Assembly: GCA_000433515.1 (NCBI GenBank)
Contig: FR891179.1
Location: 21,463 to 26,645, forward strand
Length of the DNA: 5,183 bases
Reading direction: 5' to 3'
Origin: Candidatus Colimorpha enterica
GTDB taxonomy: Bacteria; Bacillota; Clostridia; Oscillospirales; CAG-272
The translations under genes were made by a program, and so were the position numbers. The notes beneath the pieces were generated by a model. It worked only from the letters and a program-made list of their open reading frames with translations. It ran no database searches and was not told the origin of the DNA. Within the stretch, counting starts at the first letter, position 1, and each line of letters opens with the position of its first letter. This document shows positions 1 through 4,823 of this stretch, piece by piece.

Positions 1-385
1 GCCGTATCCCGCGTTCCTTCAGCCGCTCAAGCACCCCGCGAAGCCCTGCGCATACCGGCTTTACCGTTCCCGCACCGGCACTGCGCGAAAACGCGTCCCC
101 GGTCATCCGCATCGCCTCCTCCTCCGAAAGCCGTATTCCGTGCTCCGACAGCACCCCGCGTATCTTCAGCCCCATTTCACCGTAGGTCCCCCGGCAAAGA
201 AGCCCGTCCGGGTCTGTGGTGTCGCCGTGTACCCCAAGCGCACCGAGAACCTCCGTCAGCATATCATCCCCGGCACCGGCACGTGAGAGAATATCCTTCA
301 CCGCAGCCGCCGAGACCGGGATCCAGAACGCATCAAAATCAATCAAAGTGCCGTCCTTGTCAAATAATATGGCTTTTATATCCAT
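1..385 (-). CDS. HAD-superfamily hydrolase, phosphoglycolate phosphatase-like (N-terminal 128 residues, cut by window edge)
   Basis: This is a haloacid-dehalogenase-type phosphatase, a cytoplasmic enzyme acting on a small phosphorylated metabolite. The N-terminus MDIKAILFDKDGTLIDFD is HAD motif I: Asp9 is the expected nucleophile and Asp11 the acid/base. Residues about 20-105 form the helical cap region typical of Gph/PGP-like members. The fragment ends at KPVCAGLRGVLERLKERGIR, just before motif II would begin, and continues beyond position 1. The ATG at 385 has GGAG 8 bases upstream and the promoter at 450-423. Family members are usually about 210-240 residues, so roughly 100 are missing from view. 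It is separated from the phage genes by the terminator and has its own promoter, so it is probably a host gene or an unrelated cargo gene. The substrate cannot be told from the sequence. Confidence 0.9.
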   Translation of the reverse strand, partial: MDIKAILFDKDGTLIDFDAFWIPVSAAAVKDILSRAGAGDDMLTEVLGALGVHGDTTDPDGLLCRGTYGEMGLKIRGVLSEHGIRLSEEEAMRMTGDAFSRSAGAGTVKPVCAGLRGVLERLKERGIR

Positions 386-422
386 CTGCTTTTCTCCGAT
401 CGTTTTTTCGTGATCAGAGAAT

Positions 423-450
423 ATTATACAGCTTTTTTGCGGGATTGCAA
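423..450 (-). promoter_or_regulatory. Sigma-70/SigA-type promoter for the HAD phosphatase gene
   Basis: On the minus strand TTGCAA (450-445) and a perfect TATAAT (428-423) are separated by 16 bases. The -10 lies about 37 bases before the HAD start codon and immediately after the terminator's T-run. The -35 matches TTGACA at four of six bases. No operator-like repeat is evident around it. This makes the HAD gene an independent transcription unit. Confidence 0.72.
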
Positions 451-454
451 GAGC

Positions 455-501
455 AAAAAGAAAAAAACCGGCTTCCGTCGGAAAAATCCGATGAAAGCCG
501 G
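455..501 (-). terminator. Intrinsic terminator closing the late operon
   Basis: On the minus strand a GC-rich hairpin is followed by seven Ts, a C and five more Ts. The arms are 487-501 and 468-482, with a four-base loop at 483-486. They pair along 15 positions with one mismatch (475/494) and one G-U pair. It lies 61 bases after the Cys-rich gene's stop and upstream of the promoter of the HAD gene. It therefore separates the phage transcript from its left neighbour. The run of As at 455-467 on the plus strand makes it directional for minus-strand transcription. Confidence 0.88.
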
Positions 502-562
502 CTGAAAGCTCCGCCGCATCGCAGGCGCCGTGCCGCAGCCCGCTTACCCGGTCAGACAGCCC

Positions 563-817
563 TCACCTTCTGCATCCGCAGTTTCCGGACAGAAGATTGT
601 CAGCTCCGTTTACGATACGGAAAATCGTCGAGGTAAGCCCGCAGGCGGCGGTTTTCAGAAGCCCGTTTCCCTGCCGGGGCTGCGTGCTTCCGCCGCACCC
701 GCATCCGGAGCCTGAACCGGAACCGTTCTGCACCGGATTGCCGTTATTTACGGAACCGGAGCATCCGCAGCGGTAACCGTCGGGTATAATGGCATCTCTG
801 CCGCATCTTGAACACAT
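563..817 (-). CDS. Small Cys/Gly-rich protein of unknown function
   Basis: I do not recognise a named family. The 84-residue product has nine cysteines: 2, 5, 17, 19, 39, 41, 59, 80 and 82. The N-terminus CSRCGRDAIIPDGYRCGC has a CxxC...CxC layout that could bind zinc. A low-complexity linker with NGSGSGSGCGCGG follows. A more hydrophobic segment GLLKTAACGLTSTIFRIV comes next, and the chain ends NCGCRR. Paired CGC motifs recur at the start, middle and end. I chose the ATG at 817 because AAGGAAGG ends 9 bases upstream. An in-frame ATG at 868 lacks a ribosome site and would add 17 basic residues. It lies 83 bases after the endolysin stop and just before the terminator, so it is probably the last gene of the late operon, but it could be a host gene. 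Cysteine distribution argues for a real protein rather than a chance frame. Confidence 0.55.
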   Translation of the reverse strand: MCSRCGRDAIIPDGYRCGCSGSVNNGNPVQNGSGSGSGCGCGGSTQPRQGNGLLKTAACGLTSTIFRIVNGADNLLSGNCGCRR

Positions 818-900
818 ATCCTTTTGCCTTCCTTTTTGCTTTTTCGGGCGGCGATCAATACCGCTCATTAAAGTATATTCCGAAAGCCCCGGAAAGTGAC

Positions 901-1668
901 TCAGACCCGGTCGAGCTTAAGCACCCACCCCACCCGGATAAGCCCCGGATTGCTTTTCAGCGTCGGATATCTGTCGGAATTGAGCGCCACGATCCGCGCC
1001 ACCGTAGTTTTGTGCTTCCTCGCGATCTTCGAAAGATTGTCTCTCCTCACCACGCGGTATTCGGTGTACGGGTCGGTCAGCTTGGCCACATCCCTCCTGA
1101 AATCAGCCATTGTCAGCCTGAATTTTCTCAGCCAGTGGTCAATGTCCGCATGATTCGACGCGTACCCCAGCTTCGCCGCCTCCCGGTGCGATATCACCGA
1201 AGAGGGCGAAAGCGAATACTCCCGGCAAAGCTCCGCGCACAGCTTCACCGCCTCGTTGTATACCGCCGTGAAATACTCCCTGTCGTCAAGCCCGTCCTCG
1301 CATATCTCAAACTGAATATGAGCGTGCGGCGCATAGTTGTATGATCCCTTTTTCCCGCGTCCGCACCCCCAGCAGCAGATGTCCGTCGGAAGCGTCTGCA
1401 CGGTCCCGACACTCCCGTCAGCCAGCTTTCCGATGAAAAAGTGCGCACTCTTCTTCACCGAAGCACGGTTCCACGAATTTCCGTACCGGTTCACCCCCAG
1501 CTTCTCAAGCAGCGCAACCCTGTCCGGATCGTCGTCGGAGGGCTGAACATACCTTTTCAGCGTCGGGTTGTCAGCCCCCGTCGAGTGAACGATTATCCCG
1601 ACCGGAACCATCTTCTCGGCGGCTTTGTAACTTCCGTTCCCGAAAAGAAAACATTTTTCAGCTTTCAT
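901..1668 (-). CDS. Endolysin: N-acetylmuramoyl-L-alanine amidase (Amidase_2/PGRP) with C-terminal LysM
   Basis: This peptidoglycan amidase cuts between muramic acid and L-alanine to release phage. From the ATG at 1668 it is 255 residues. The amidase domain spans about residues 15-195. GIIVHSTG contains the likely first zinc ligand, His28. GNSWNRAS, then HFFIGKLADGS and QTLP, follow the order of Clostridia phage amidases. WGCGRGKKGSYN and HIQFEICEDGL come next. The second ligand is probably His161 in VISHREAA, and the third lies in SNHADIDHW (Asp175, or a neighbouring residue). About residues 203-252 form one LysM wall-binding domain (YRVVRRDNLSKIARKHKT ... IRVGWVLKL). No signal peptide is seen, so export depends on the holin. 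Start choice: in-frame ATGs at 1725, 1692 and 1680 also exist. The 1668 start fits family N-termini best, with GGAAGG 12 bases upstream and an 11-bp overlap with the holin. Function is nearly certain; the exact start is less so. Confidence 0.95.
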   Translation of the reverse strand: MKAEKCFLFGNGSYKAAEKMVPVGIIVHSTGADNPTLKRYVQPSDDDPDRVALLEKLGVNRYGNSWNRASVKKSAHFFIGKLADGSVGTVQTLPTDICCWGCGRGKKGSYNYAPHAHIQFEICEDGLDDREYFTAVYNEAVKLCAELCREYSLSPSSVISHREAAKLGYASNHADIDHWLRKFRLTMADFRRDVAKLTDPYTEYRVVRRDNLSKIARKHKTTVARIVALNSDRYPTLKSNPGLIRVGWVLKLDRV

Positions 1669-1933
1669 CTTCACCGTCATCCTTCCCGTCATCTCCGCTC
1701 TCGTCGTCGGAAAGCGAAGCGTCATCGTCTTTTTCTCCCCCGGAGGCCTTCGGAGGAAGATTCATCACCGCGGCAAGTCCGGCGGCGACCGACGACACCG
1801 CAAGCCCGAGAAGCACCGTTTTAAGCACTCCGAGATCGGTTATCCCCGATGTCGCACAGACAAGATTTGCCGCAATATATGCCCCCGCCGTCTGAACAAA
1901 CGTCCGCAGGGCTCTTCTGAGCATTTCCTTCAT
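1658..1933 (-). CDS. Phage holin, two transmembrane segments with acidic tail
   Basis: This 91-residue holin forms the membrane lesion that releases the endolysin at the end of the phage cycle. Residues about 8-27 (ALRTFVQTAGAYIAANLV) and about 34-57 (LGVLKTVLLGLAVSSVAAGL, then AAVMNLP) form two transmembrane helices. The pattern RALRTFVQTA...AAGLAAVMNLP is typical of holins next to amidases in Clostridia prophages. The C-terminal 25 residues are strongly acidic, with about 14 Asp/Glu and two Lys, whereas most holins end in basic residues. I chose the ATG at 1933 because AAGGGAG lies 7 bases upstream. The frame extends upstream to a GTG at 2014, but that start has no ribosome site and would add 27 non-holin residues through the inverted repeats. 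The last bases overlap the endolysin start by 11 bp. The family is clear; the acidic tail is an oddity. Confidence 0.82.
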   Translation of the reverse strand: MKEMLRRALRTFVQTAGAYIAANLVCATSGITDLGVLKTVLLGLAVSSVAAGLAAVMNLPPKASGGEKDDDASLSDDESGDDGKDDGEDES

Positions 1934-1948
1934 TTTATAACTCCCTTT

Positions 1949-2000
1949 TCTGCGGCATAAGACCGGCAGAGATGCCCCGCCATGCCGCAGACGGGGCATC
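1949..2000 (-). promoter_or_regulatory. Two overlapping inverted repeats directly upstream of the holin ribosome site
   Basis: On the plus strand, GATGCCCCG at 1971-1979 is perfectly complementary to CGGGGCATC at 1992-2000 (9 bp, 12-base loop). The loop holds ATGCCGCAGA at 1982-1991, which is perfectly complementary to TCTGCGGCAT at 1949-1958 (10 bp). In the minus-strand mRNA the second pairing ends just before the holin ribosome site AAAAGGGAG (1941-1948 region). Both stems cannot form fully at once because no linker base separates them for a 10-bp pseudoknot, so they are best read as alternative hairpins. Neither is followed by a U-run, so they are not terminators. The repeats are seen; a role in timing holin translation is inference. 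Confidence 0.6.
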
Positions 2001-2019
2001 CGCGGAGACATCACCGCAG

Positions 2020-2271
2020 TCAGTGCGGCTGCCCCCTACCTTCAAGCATATGATTTATCACCCGTATCTGTTCCTCCACGACCGGCATCCTCCGCGCAAA
2101 GTTGTTGTGCTCTCTGACCTCTCTTGTCAGCGCCGCGATCTTTTCCTCCGTCACCGCCTGCCTTTCGCGTATCGCCGCCTGTGTTTTCCGTGAGGAGAGA
2201 ATGCAGGTCACAATGTTTCCGGCAAGCGCGAATATTCCGGTAAGCAGTGCCGTAAATACCGCCTCCGTCAT
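2020..2271 (-). CDS. Small membrane-anchored coiled-coil protein, XhlA-like (lysis region)
   Basis: This 83-residue protein has one N-terminal transmembrane segment (about residues 5-25, AVFTALLTGIFALAGNIVT) and then a charged helix (about 28-78) with heptad-like leucine, valine and alanine spacing, for example VTEEKIAALTREVREHNN and PVVEEQIRVINHML. This architecture is that of the XhlA-type haemolysin/lysis-accessory proteins and of the short 'DUF7365-like' proteins that precede holins in Clostridia phages. The 'EHNN' piece in mid-helix is typical of them. It probably sits in the cytoplasmic membrane and assists the holin. The ATG overlaps the fibre stop as ATGA, and its own upstream ribosome site is weak (GCGGGA), so translation is probably coupled. 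The stop is followed by an 86-base gap before the holin start. The family call is moderate; the topology is clear. Confidence 0.62.
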   Translation of the reverse strand: MTEAVFTALLTGIFALAGNIVTCILSSRKTQAAIRERQAVTEEKIAALTREVREHNNFARRMPVVEEQIRVINHMLEGRGQPH

Positions 2272-2882
2272 GTCCCGCTCACCGCCCAGCTGTGATATTT
2301 GAGATACCCGTCGTGAAGCGTCACCTCATAAACCGTGTCTGCCTGAATGTCAATGCTCCCGACAGTACCGGCAGGAAGCGTCAGAACCGTCGGAGTGCTT
2401 CCGGAGGTGAACCTGAACCGGTATTCGCTCACCTTCCCGCTCTCCCCTCCGATAAGCCGTATCTCAAGCGCAGCCATCTCCGGAAATACATAATAGCACC
2501 CCGGCGCCAGCAGCGGACTGACCGCCTCCGCAGTCATGGTATACTCCGGCACGGTGCCGAGCATTTCCGCCATCTCCCCGACAGAGGAGATCATCCCGCT
2601 CAGCTCGCTGACCGCCGAATCGACATATTCCTTTATAGCCCGGTTCTCAACGGGATTTTCGCTGTTGTCGGAAAGGCCAGAGTCAATGACCGCCCCGGCG
2701 CCCGATTCCCCCTGCGGGATCACAAAGTCAAATATGACCCGGCTCCCGTCCTGCGTCACGGTAACATCGGCAAGGCTCCCCGGAGCACCCGTCACGACCT
2801 GCCCCACCTCCGCATTTATGTCCTCTTTAAGGACCACCGCCTCCGCAAACGAAAAGCGGAAAGCGTTGTCGTTGAATTTCAT
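2268..2882 (-). CDS. Tail fibre / receptor-binding appendage protein
   Basis: This 204-residue protein looks like a short tail-fibre or receptor-binding subunit. Residues about 22-60 form the strand-rich module that precedes collagen-like or stalk segments in many Firmicutes phage fibres (GAPGSLADVTVTQDGS, then VIFDFVIPQGESG). Here the collagen-like repeat is reduced to the single GESG. Residues about 66-80 (IDSGLSDNSENPVEN) lead into a helix AIKEYVDSAVSELSGMI, a common trimerising stalk motif in Clostridia fibres. The C-terminal part has FTSGSTPTVLTLP at about 158-170 and YEVTLHDGYLKYHSWAV near the end, a beta ending seen in many phage tail proteins. The ribosome site GGGGG lies about 6 bases before the ATG. 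The stop overlaps the next gene by ATGA. It lies between the BppU-like gene and the lysis genes, the usual place for a fibre. The receptor cannot be predicted. Confidence 0.75.
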   Translation of the reverse strand: MKFNDNAFRFSFAEAVVLKEDINAEVGQVVTGAPGSLADVTVTQDGSRVIFDFVIPQGESGAGAVIDSGLSDNSENPVENRAIKEYVDSAVSELSGMISSVGEMAEMLGTVPEYTMTAEAVSPLLAPGCYYVFPEMAALEIRLIGGESGKVSEYRFRFTSGSTPTVLTLPAGTVGSIDIQADTVYEVTLHDGYLKYHSWAVSGT

Positions 2883-2894
2883 GTTTTCCCCCTT

Positions 2895-3191
2895 TCAGCT
2901 TCCGAGCGGATACTTCTTCAGCACCGCGATCCGCCGGATCTCCGAGATGAATATCTTCCCCTCGCCGGAGACCAGCCGTATCTGTATCTCCGCCGGCACC
3001 GAAGCCGTGAATTTCAGTGATTCCGCCTCGCTCATCGTGAACGAAACCTCGTTCCCGGAAAGCGTAAGCGAATCCTTCGCCCTGTCAAGCACAACGCTGC
3101 CGTTCTGGGCAAAATAAATGTCGATATCCGTGTATGACGACACGTCGGCGGGAAGAGTGAATACAAATGTCGGCGTGCTTCCTCTCGTCAT
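2895..3191 (-). CDS. Small baseplate-type beta protein, BppU N-terminal-like
   Basis: This 98-residue all-beta protein resembles the short proteins in Clostridia prophages that match the N-terminal domain of the lactococcal phage baseplate upper protein (BppU), which anchors receptor-binding appendages. The typical features are the opening MTRGSTPTFVFTLP, a central FAQNGSVVLDRAKDSLTLSG that reads like the family's 'YAQ...VVL.K...D.TLEGN', and a final strand series PAEIQIRLVSGEGKIFISEI. It is about the length of the free-standing form, so it does not look truncated. GGAGG lies 9 bases before the ATG, and the start overlaps the previous stop (ATGA). The tail-fibre gene follows after 12 bases, which supports an appendage role. 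In normal phages it lies downstream of tape measure, Dit and Tal genes; here those are absent. The fold assignment is from memory. Confidence 0.6.
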   Translation of the reverse strand: MTRGSTPTFVFTLPADVSSYTDIDIYFAQNGSVVLDRAKDSLTLSGNEVSFTMSEAESLKFTASVPAEIQIRLVSGEGKIFISEIRRIAVLKKYPLGS

Positions 3192-3553
3192 TCCGCATCC
3201 CCTCCGATCCTTGCCATCCGGTCAAGCCGCATCTTTCCGTAATCGAAGAATTCCGCGGCGATATAAGTGACTATGTCGCACAGCCCGCAAATGTCCGGCT
3301 CCCTCTCACCGAATATCCCGTCGACAGCCCCGTCGCCGAGTATACCGTCAATCGCCCGCTCAAGAAATTTCACCGTGACCGACGACCTGTTTCCGTCCTT
3401 CGTCAGTACCGAAAGCCTCACCGCCTCTTCGGCAAGCGCGACGAGCGTGTCCGACAGCCCGGACGTCGCATAAAGCCTGAATTCCTTTCCGTTGATACAC
3501 AGCGGAATGACGCAGTCAGGTATTTCAAGTCCTTTGGTATCAGCTGCTGTCAT
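3188..3553 (-). CDS. Putative tail assembly chaperone-like protein, DUF6673-like
   Basis: This 121-residue protein probably belongs to the small DUF6673-type group that sits between the tail tube and tape measure genes in Clostridia prophages, the place of the tail assembly chaperone. The sequence opens with a strand pair around VIPLCINGKEFRLYA. A long helical region follows (LSDTLVALAEEAVRLSVLTKDG), then the key block FLERAIDGILGDGAVDGIFG followed by CGLCDIVTYIAAEF. In related proteins a similar 'I...FGEG....IFG..N....C.D' pattern occurs. The ribosome site AAGGAGG lies 6 bases before the ATG, the best in the window. Start and stop both form ATGA overlaps with neighbours. No -1 frameshift extension is evident, since the next gene follows at once. 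Oddly, no tube or tape measure gene flanks it here. Function is inferred from family resemblance and position, with moderate certainty. Confidence 0.55.
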   Translation of the reverse strand: MTAADTKGLEIPDCVIPLCINGKEFRLYATSGLSDTLVALAEEAVRLSVLTKDGNRSSVTVKFLERAIDGILGDGAVDGIFGEREPDICGLCDIVTYIAAEFFDYGKMRLDRMARIGGDAE

Positions 3554-3954
3554 GTTGTTCCTCCTTCATTTGTCTTGCTTTTCACGGTCTCCCCGTGTAC
3601 TTCAATATGGTGCAGCCTGCGGGTGCCGGAGCTCCTTTTCGTCACCGACACCGCGGTCATCGCATCCTCCGGCGGCACCGCAGCGTCGGAGAAGCCGTAA
3701 ACAAATCTGTCGCCGGCACTCACCGTGAACGCATTCCCGGCACCGGCAAGCGGGGGGAAATCCCACGGCAGTACATAGACAAGCTCCCTTTTCCCGTATA
3801 TCGGGATGTAAAGCACGGCAGTGTCCTCCCCGGTGTCCTTCCCGGTAAAAATGCACTTCACCCGCTCAAGCACCCTGCGTGCGCAGGTCTCCCCGCTCCC
3901 GGTTTTAACAGTGTGCCAGAGCGTGACCGTGTCACGGAACGGCGATACGCTCAT
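3550..3954 (-). CDS. Minor structural (head-tail junction) protein, DUF6751-like
   Basis: This 134-residue protein resembles the DUF6751 family of Clostridia phages, usually encoded just after the gp6-like connector and thought to be a minor capsid or head-tail joining protein. Visible features are an N-terminal strand DTVTLWHTV, a central segment with AVLYIPIYG, then a stretch ending in GDRFVYGFSD, and a C-terminal TAVSVTKRSSGTRRLHHIEVHG. In the family the comparable pieces are a 'V.IYIPY' strand, a 'GD.IVKG' turn and an ending like 'TSVD..D.GS..M.HW.V.G'. The predicted fold is mostly beta. The start ATG at 3954 overlaps the connector stop (ATGA), with a G-rich ribosome site shortly upstream. 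The stop overlaps the next start in the same way, so the gene is translationally coupled on both sides. The role is inferred from position and family, with no catalytic motif to see. Confidence 0.65.
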   Translation of the reverse strand: MSVSPFRDTVTLWHTVKTGSGETCARRVLERVKCIFTGKDTGEDTAVLYIPIYGKRELVYVLPWDFPPLAGAGNAFTVSAGDRFVYGFSDAAVPPEDAMTAVSVTKRSSGTRRLHHIEVHGETVKSKTNEGGTT

Positions 3955-4349
3955 TCTTCATCACCCCCGTAAACACAACGGGACATATACCCGCATTTTC
4001 TGAGGATTGCAAGCGTCATCCCCGAAACCGGTACGCCGCCAATCGAATAGCACCGCTTCTCGTTCGAAACATAAGGAGTCCCGATCGAATAATCGCCGAG
4101 CTTCTCGTCGATCCCGGAGGTGACCGCCGCCAGCCCGCTCAGCGCATCGCTCCCGCCCTGCGAGAACAGCGTTTCCGCCTCATAGGCAGCCGCCCTCCGT
4201 ATGCTGTCGGTCACGGTGCTTACCGGCCGGGATACAAGAATGCCGATAATGTCCGTTGCCGCCGAGGCAAGCGCATCGAACTCGCTCTCCGGTATCAGGC
4301 TTCCGCCGAACCCGGAGACGTAATATTCGTAATTTATATAACTCTCCAA
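3951..4349 (-). CDS. Head-tail connector / head completion protein, gp6-like
   Basis: This is a probable head-tail connector of the HK97 gp6/SPP1 gp15 type, forming a ring below the portal and capping the filled head. The 132-residue protein starts with a tyrosine-rich segment (YINYEYYVSGFGGSLIPE) followed by a helix, FDALASAATDIIGILVSRP. The second half has RRAAAYEAETLF, then GDYSIGTPYVSN and a final short helix, MTLAILRKCGYMSRCVY. This order (Y-rich start, helices, 'GxYSVSY'-like strand, C-terminal helix ending in a short aromatic stretch) is that of Clostridia prophage connectors annotated as Gp6-like. It starts with TTG, supported by the GAGGAGGAGG site 9 bases upstream; the scaffold stop is 3 bases away. 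Its stop overlaps the next start as ATGA. The family assignment is by pattern memory. It should act between portal and tail, so it implies a virion or virion-like particle. Confidence 0.75.
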   Translation of the reverse strand: MESYINYEYYVSGFGGSLIPESEFDALASAATDIIGILVSRPVSTVTDSIRRAAAYEAETLFSQGGSDALSGLAAVTSGIDEKLGDYSIGTPYVSNEKRCYSIGGVPVSGMTLAILRKCGYMSRCVYGGDEE

Positions 4350-4352
4350 GCG

Positions 4353-4823
4353 TCACATCCTCCTCCTCGTAAAGCCGCTTTCTCCGGAGCCTCCAAAAGG
4401 AACCGCCTCAGACGGGGCAGAGAAGTACGGCTTTTCACACTTTTTTCCGGCAAATGCCGCGGGATCGTTCTCCCGCATTACGTCGATGGCGGCATAAATG
4501 TCGTTCCCCGCCTCAAATTCCTCCCTCAGCACTGCCGCGGCCGTCTCTCCGGCAAGAACCGAGGAAAATCCCGCGTCGTCAACCGCCCTTGCAATGACCG
4601 AGCCTATCAGACGGCTGTATTTCTCCTCACTCTCGGAAAGCCCGCCGTCAAGCTCCGAGATCCGCCTCTCAAGCTCCGGTATCCTCTCCTTAAGCGCATC
4701 GCACTGCTCCTCAAGCATATCGCACCTCTGCTTCATTGCCCCGATCCCCCGGCCGTACTCAGCCATAACGGCATCGACCGTATCCTTTTCCAGCCCGAGG
4801 CTTTCAAGAAATTCTCTTTTCAT
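4353..4823 (-). CDS. Phage scaffolding protein, GP20 minor structural family
   Basis: This is a probable capsid scaffolding protein (Phage_GP20 family, Pfam PF06810), which guides major-capsid assembly and is then removed. The N-terminus MKREFLESLGLEKDTVDAVM is the family signature. Residues about 28-70 are a charged heptad-rich coiled coil (LEEQCDALKERIPELERRIS). After it come a helical segment and a short Gly/Ser-rich, basic C-terminus ending in RRRM. I chose the ATG at 4823, giving 156 residues, because AAAGG lies 8 bases upstream and the family motif begins there. The in-frame ATG at 4850 would add nine residues with a poorer ribosome site. The length fits the family, usually about 150-200. 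In related phages the next gene is the major capsid protein; here it is the connector, 3 bases downstream. The scaffold therefore has no visible client in this window. Confidence 0.86.
   Translation of the reverse strand: MKREFLESLGLEKDTVDAVMAEYGRGIGAMKQRCDMLEEQCDALKERIPELERRISELDGGLSESEEKYSRLIGSVIARAVDDAGFSSVLAGETAAAVLREEFEAGNDIYAAIDVMRENDPAAFAGKKCEKPYFSAPSEAVPFGGSGESGFTRRRM
4359..4368 (-). promoter_or_regulatory. Strong ribosome binding site for a TTG-started connector gene
   Basis: On the minus strand the ten bases read GAGGAGGAGG and end 9 bases before the TTG at 4349-4347. The site lies inside the last codons of the scaffold gene, where it encodes part of its Arg-Arg-Arg C-terminus. No ATG in the connector frame near this point fits the connector N-terminus, so this site decides the start. 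Confidence 0.7.

Noticed and set aside
818..900. Promoter for the Cys-rich gene in the gap after the endolysin
   Set aside because: TATACT and TTTAAT are present on the minus strand, but the -35 candidates match the consensus at only two or three bases, so it is too weak to call.
808..1344. Plus-strand open frame (178 residues) opposite the endolysin
   Set aside because: It is antisense to a clear amidase-LysM gene, with low-complexity basic composition and no family feature.
1971..2000. The 9-bp hairpin read as a terminator between the XhlA-like and holin genes
   Set aside because: No U-run follows the stem on the minus strand, so it does not fit an intrinsic terminator.
1934..2014. Longer holin form starting at the GTG at 2014 or the ATG at 1999 (dual-start holin/antiholin)
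   Set aside because: Neither upstream start has a ribosome site, and the extra residues are encoded by the inverted repeats. The 1933 start has a strong site. A dual start is not excluded but is not supported.
2292..3020. Long open frame on the plus strand (242 residues) opposite the fibre and baseplate genes
   Set aside because: The product is rich in Arg, His and Pro with no recognisable motif, and it runs antisense to well-supported genes. This is the usual shadow of GC-rich coding DNA.
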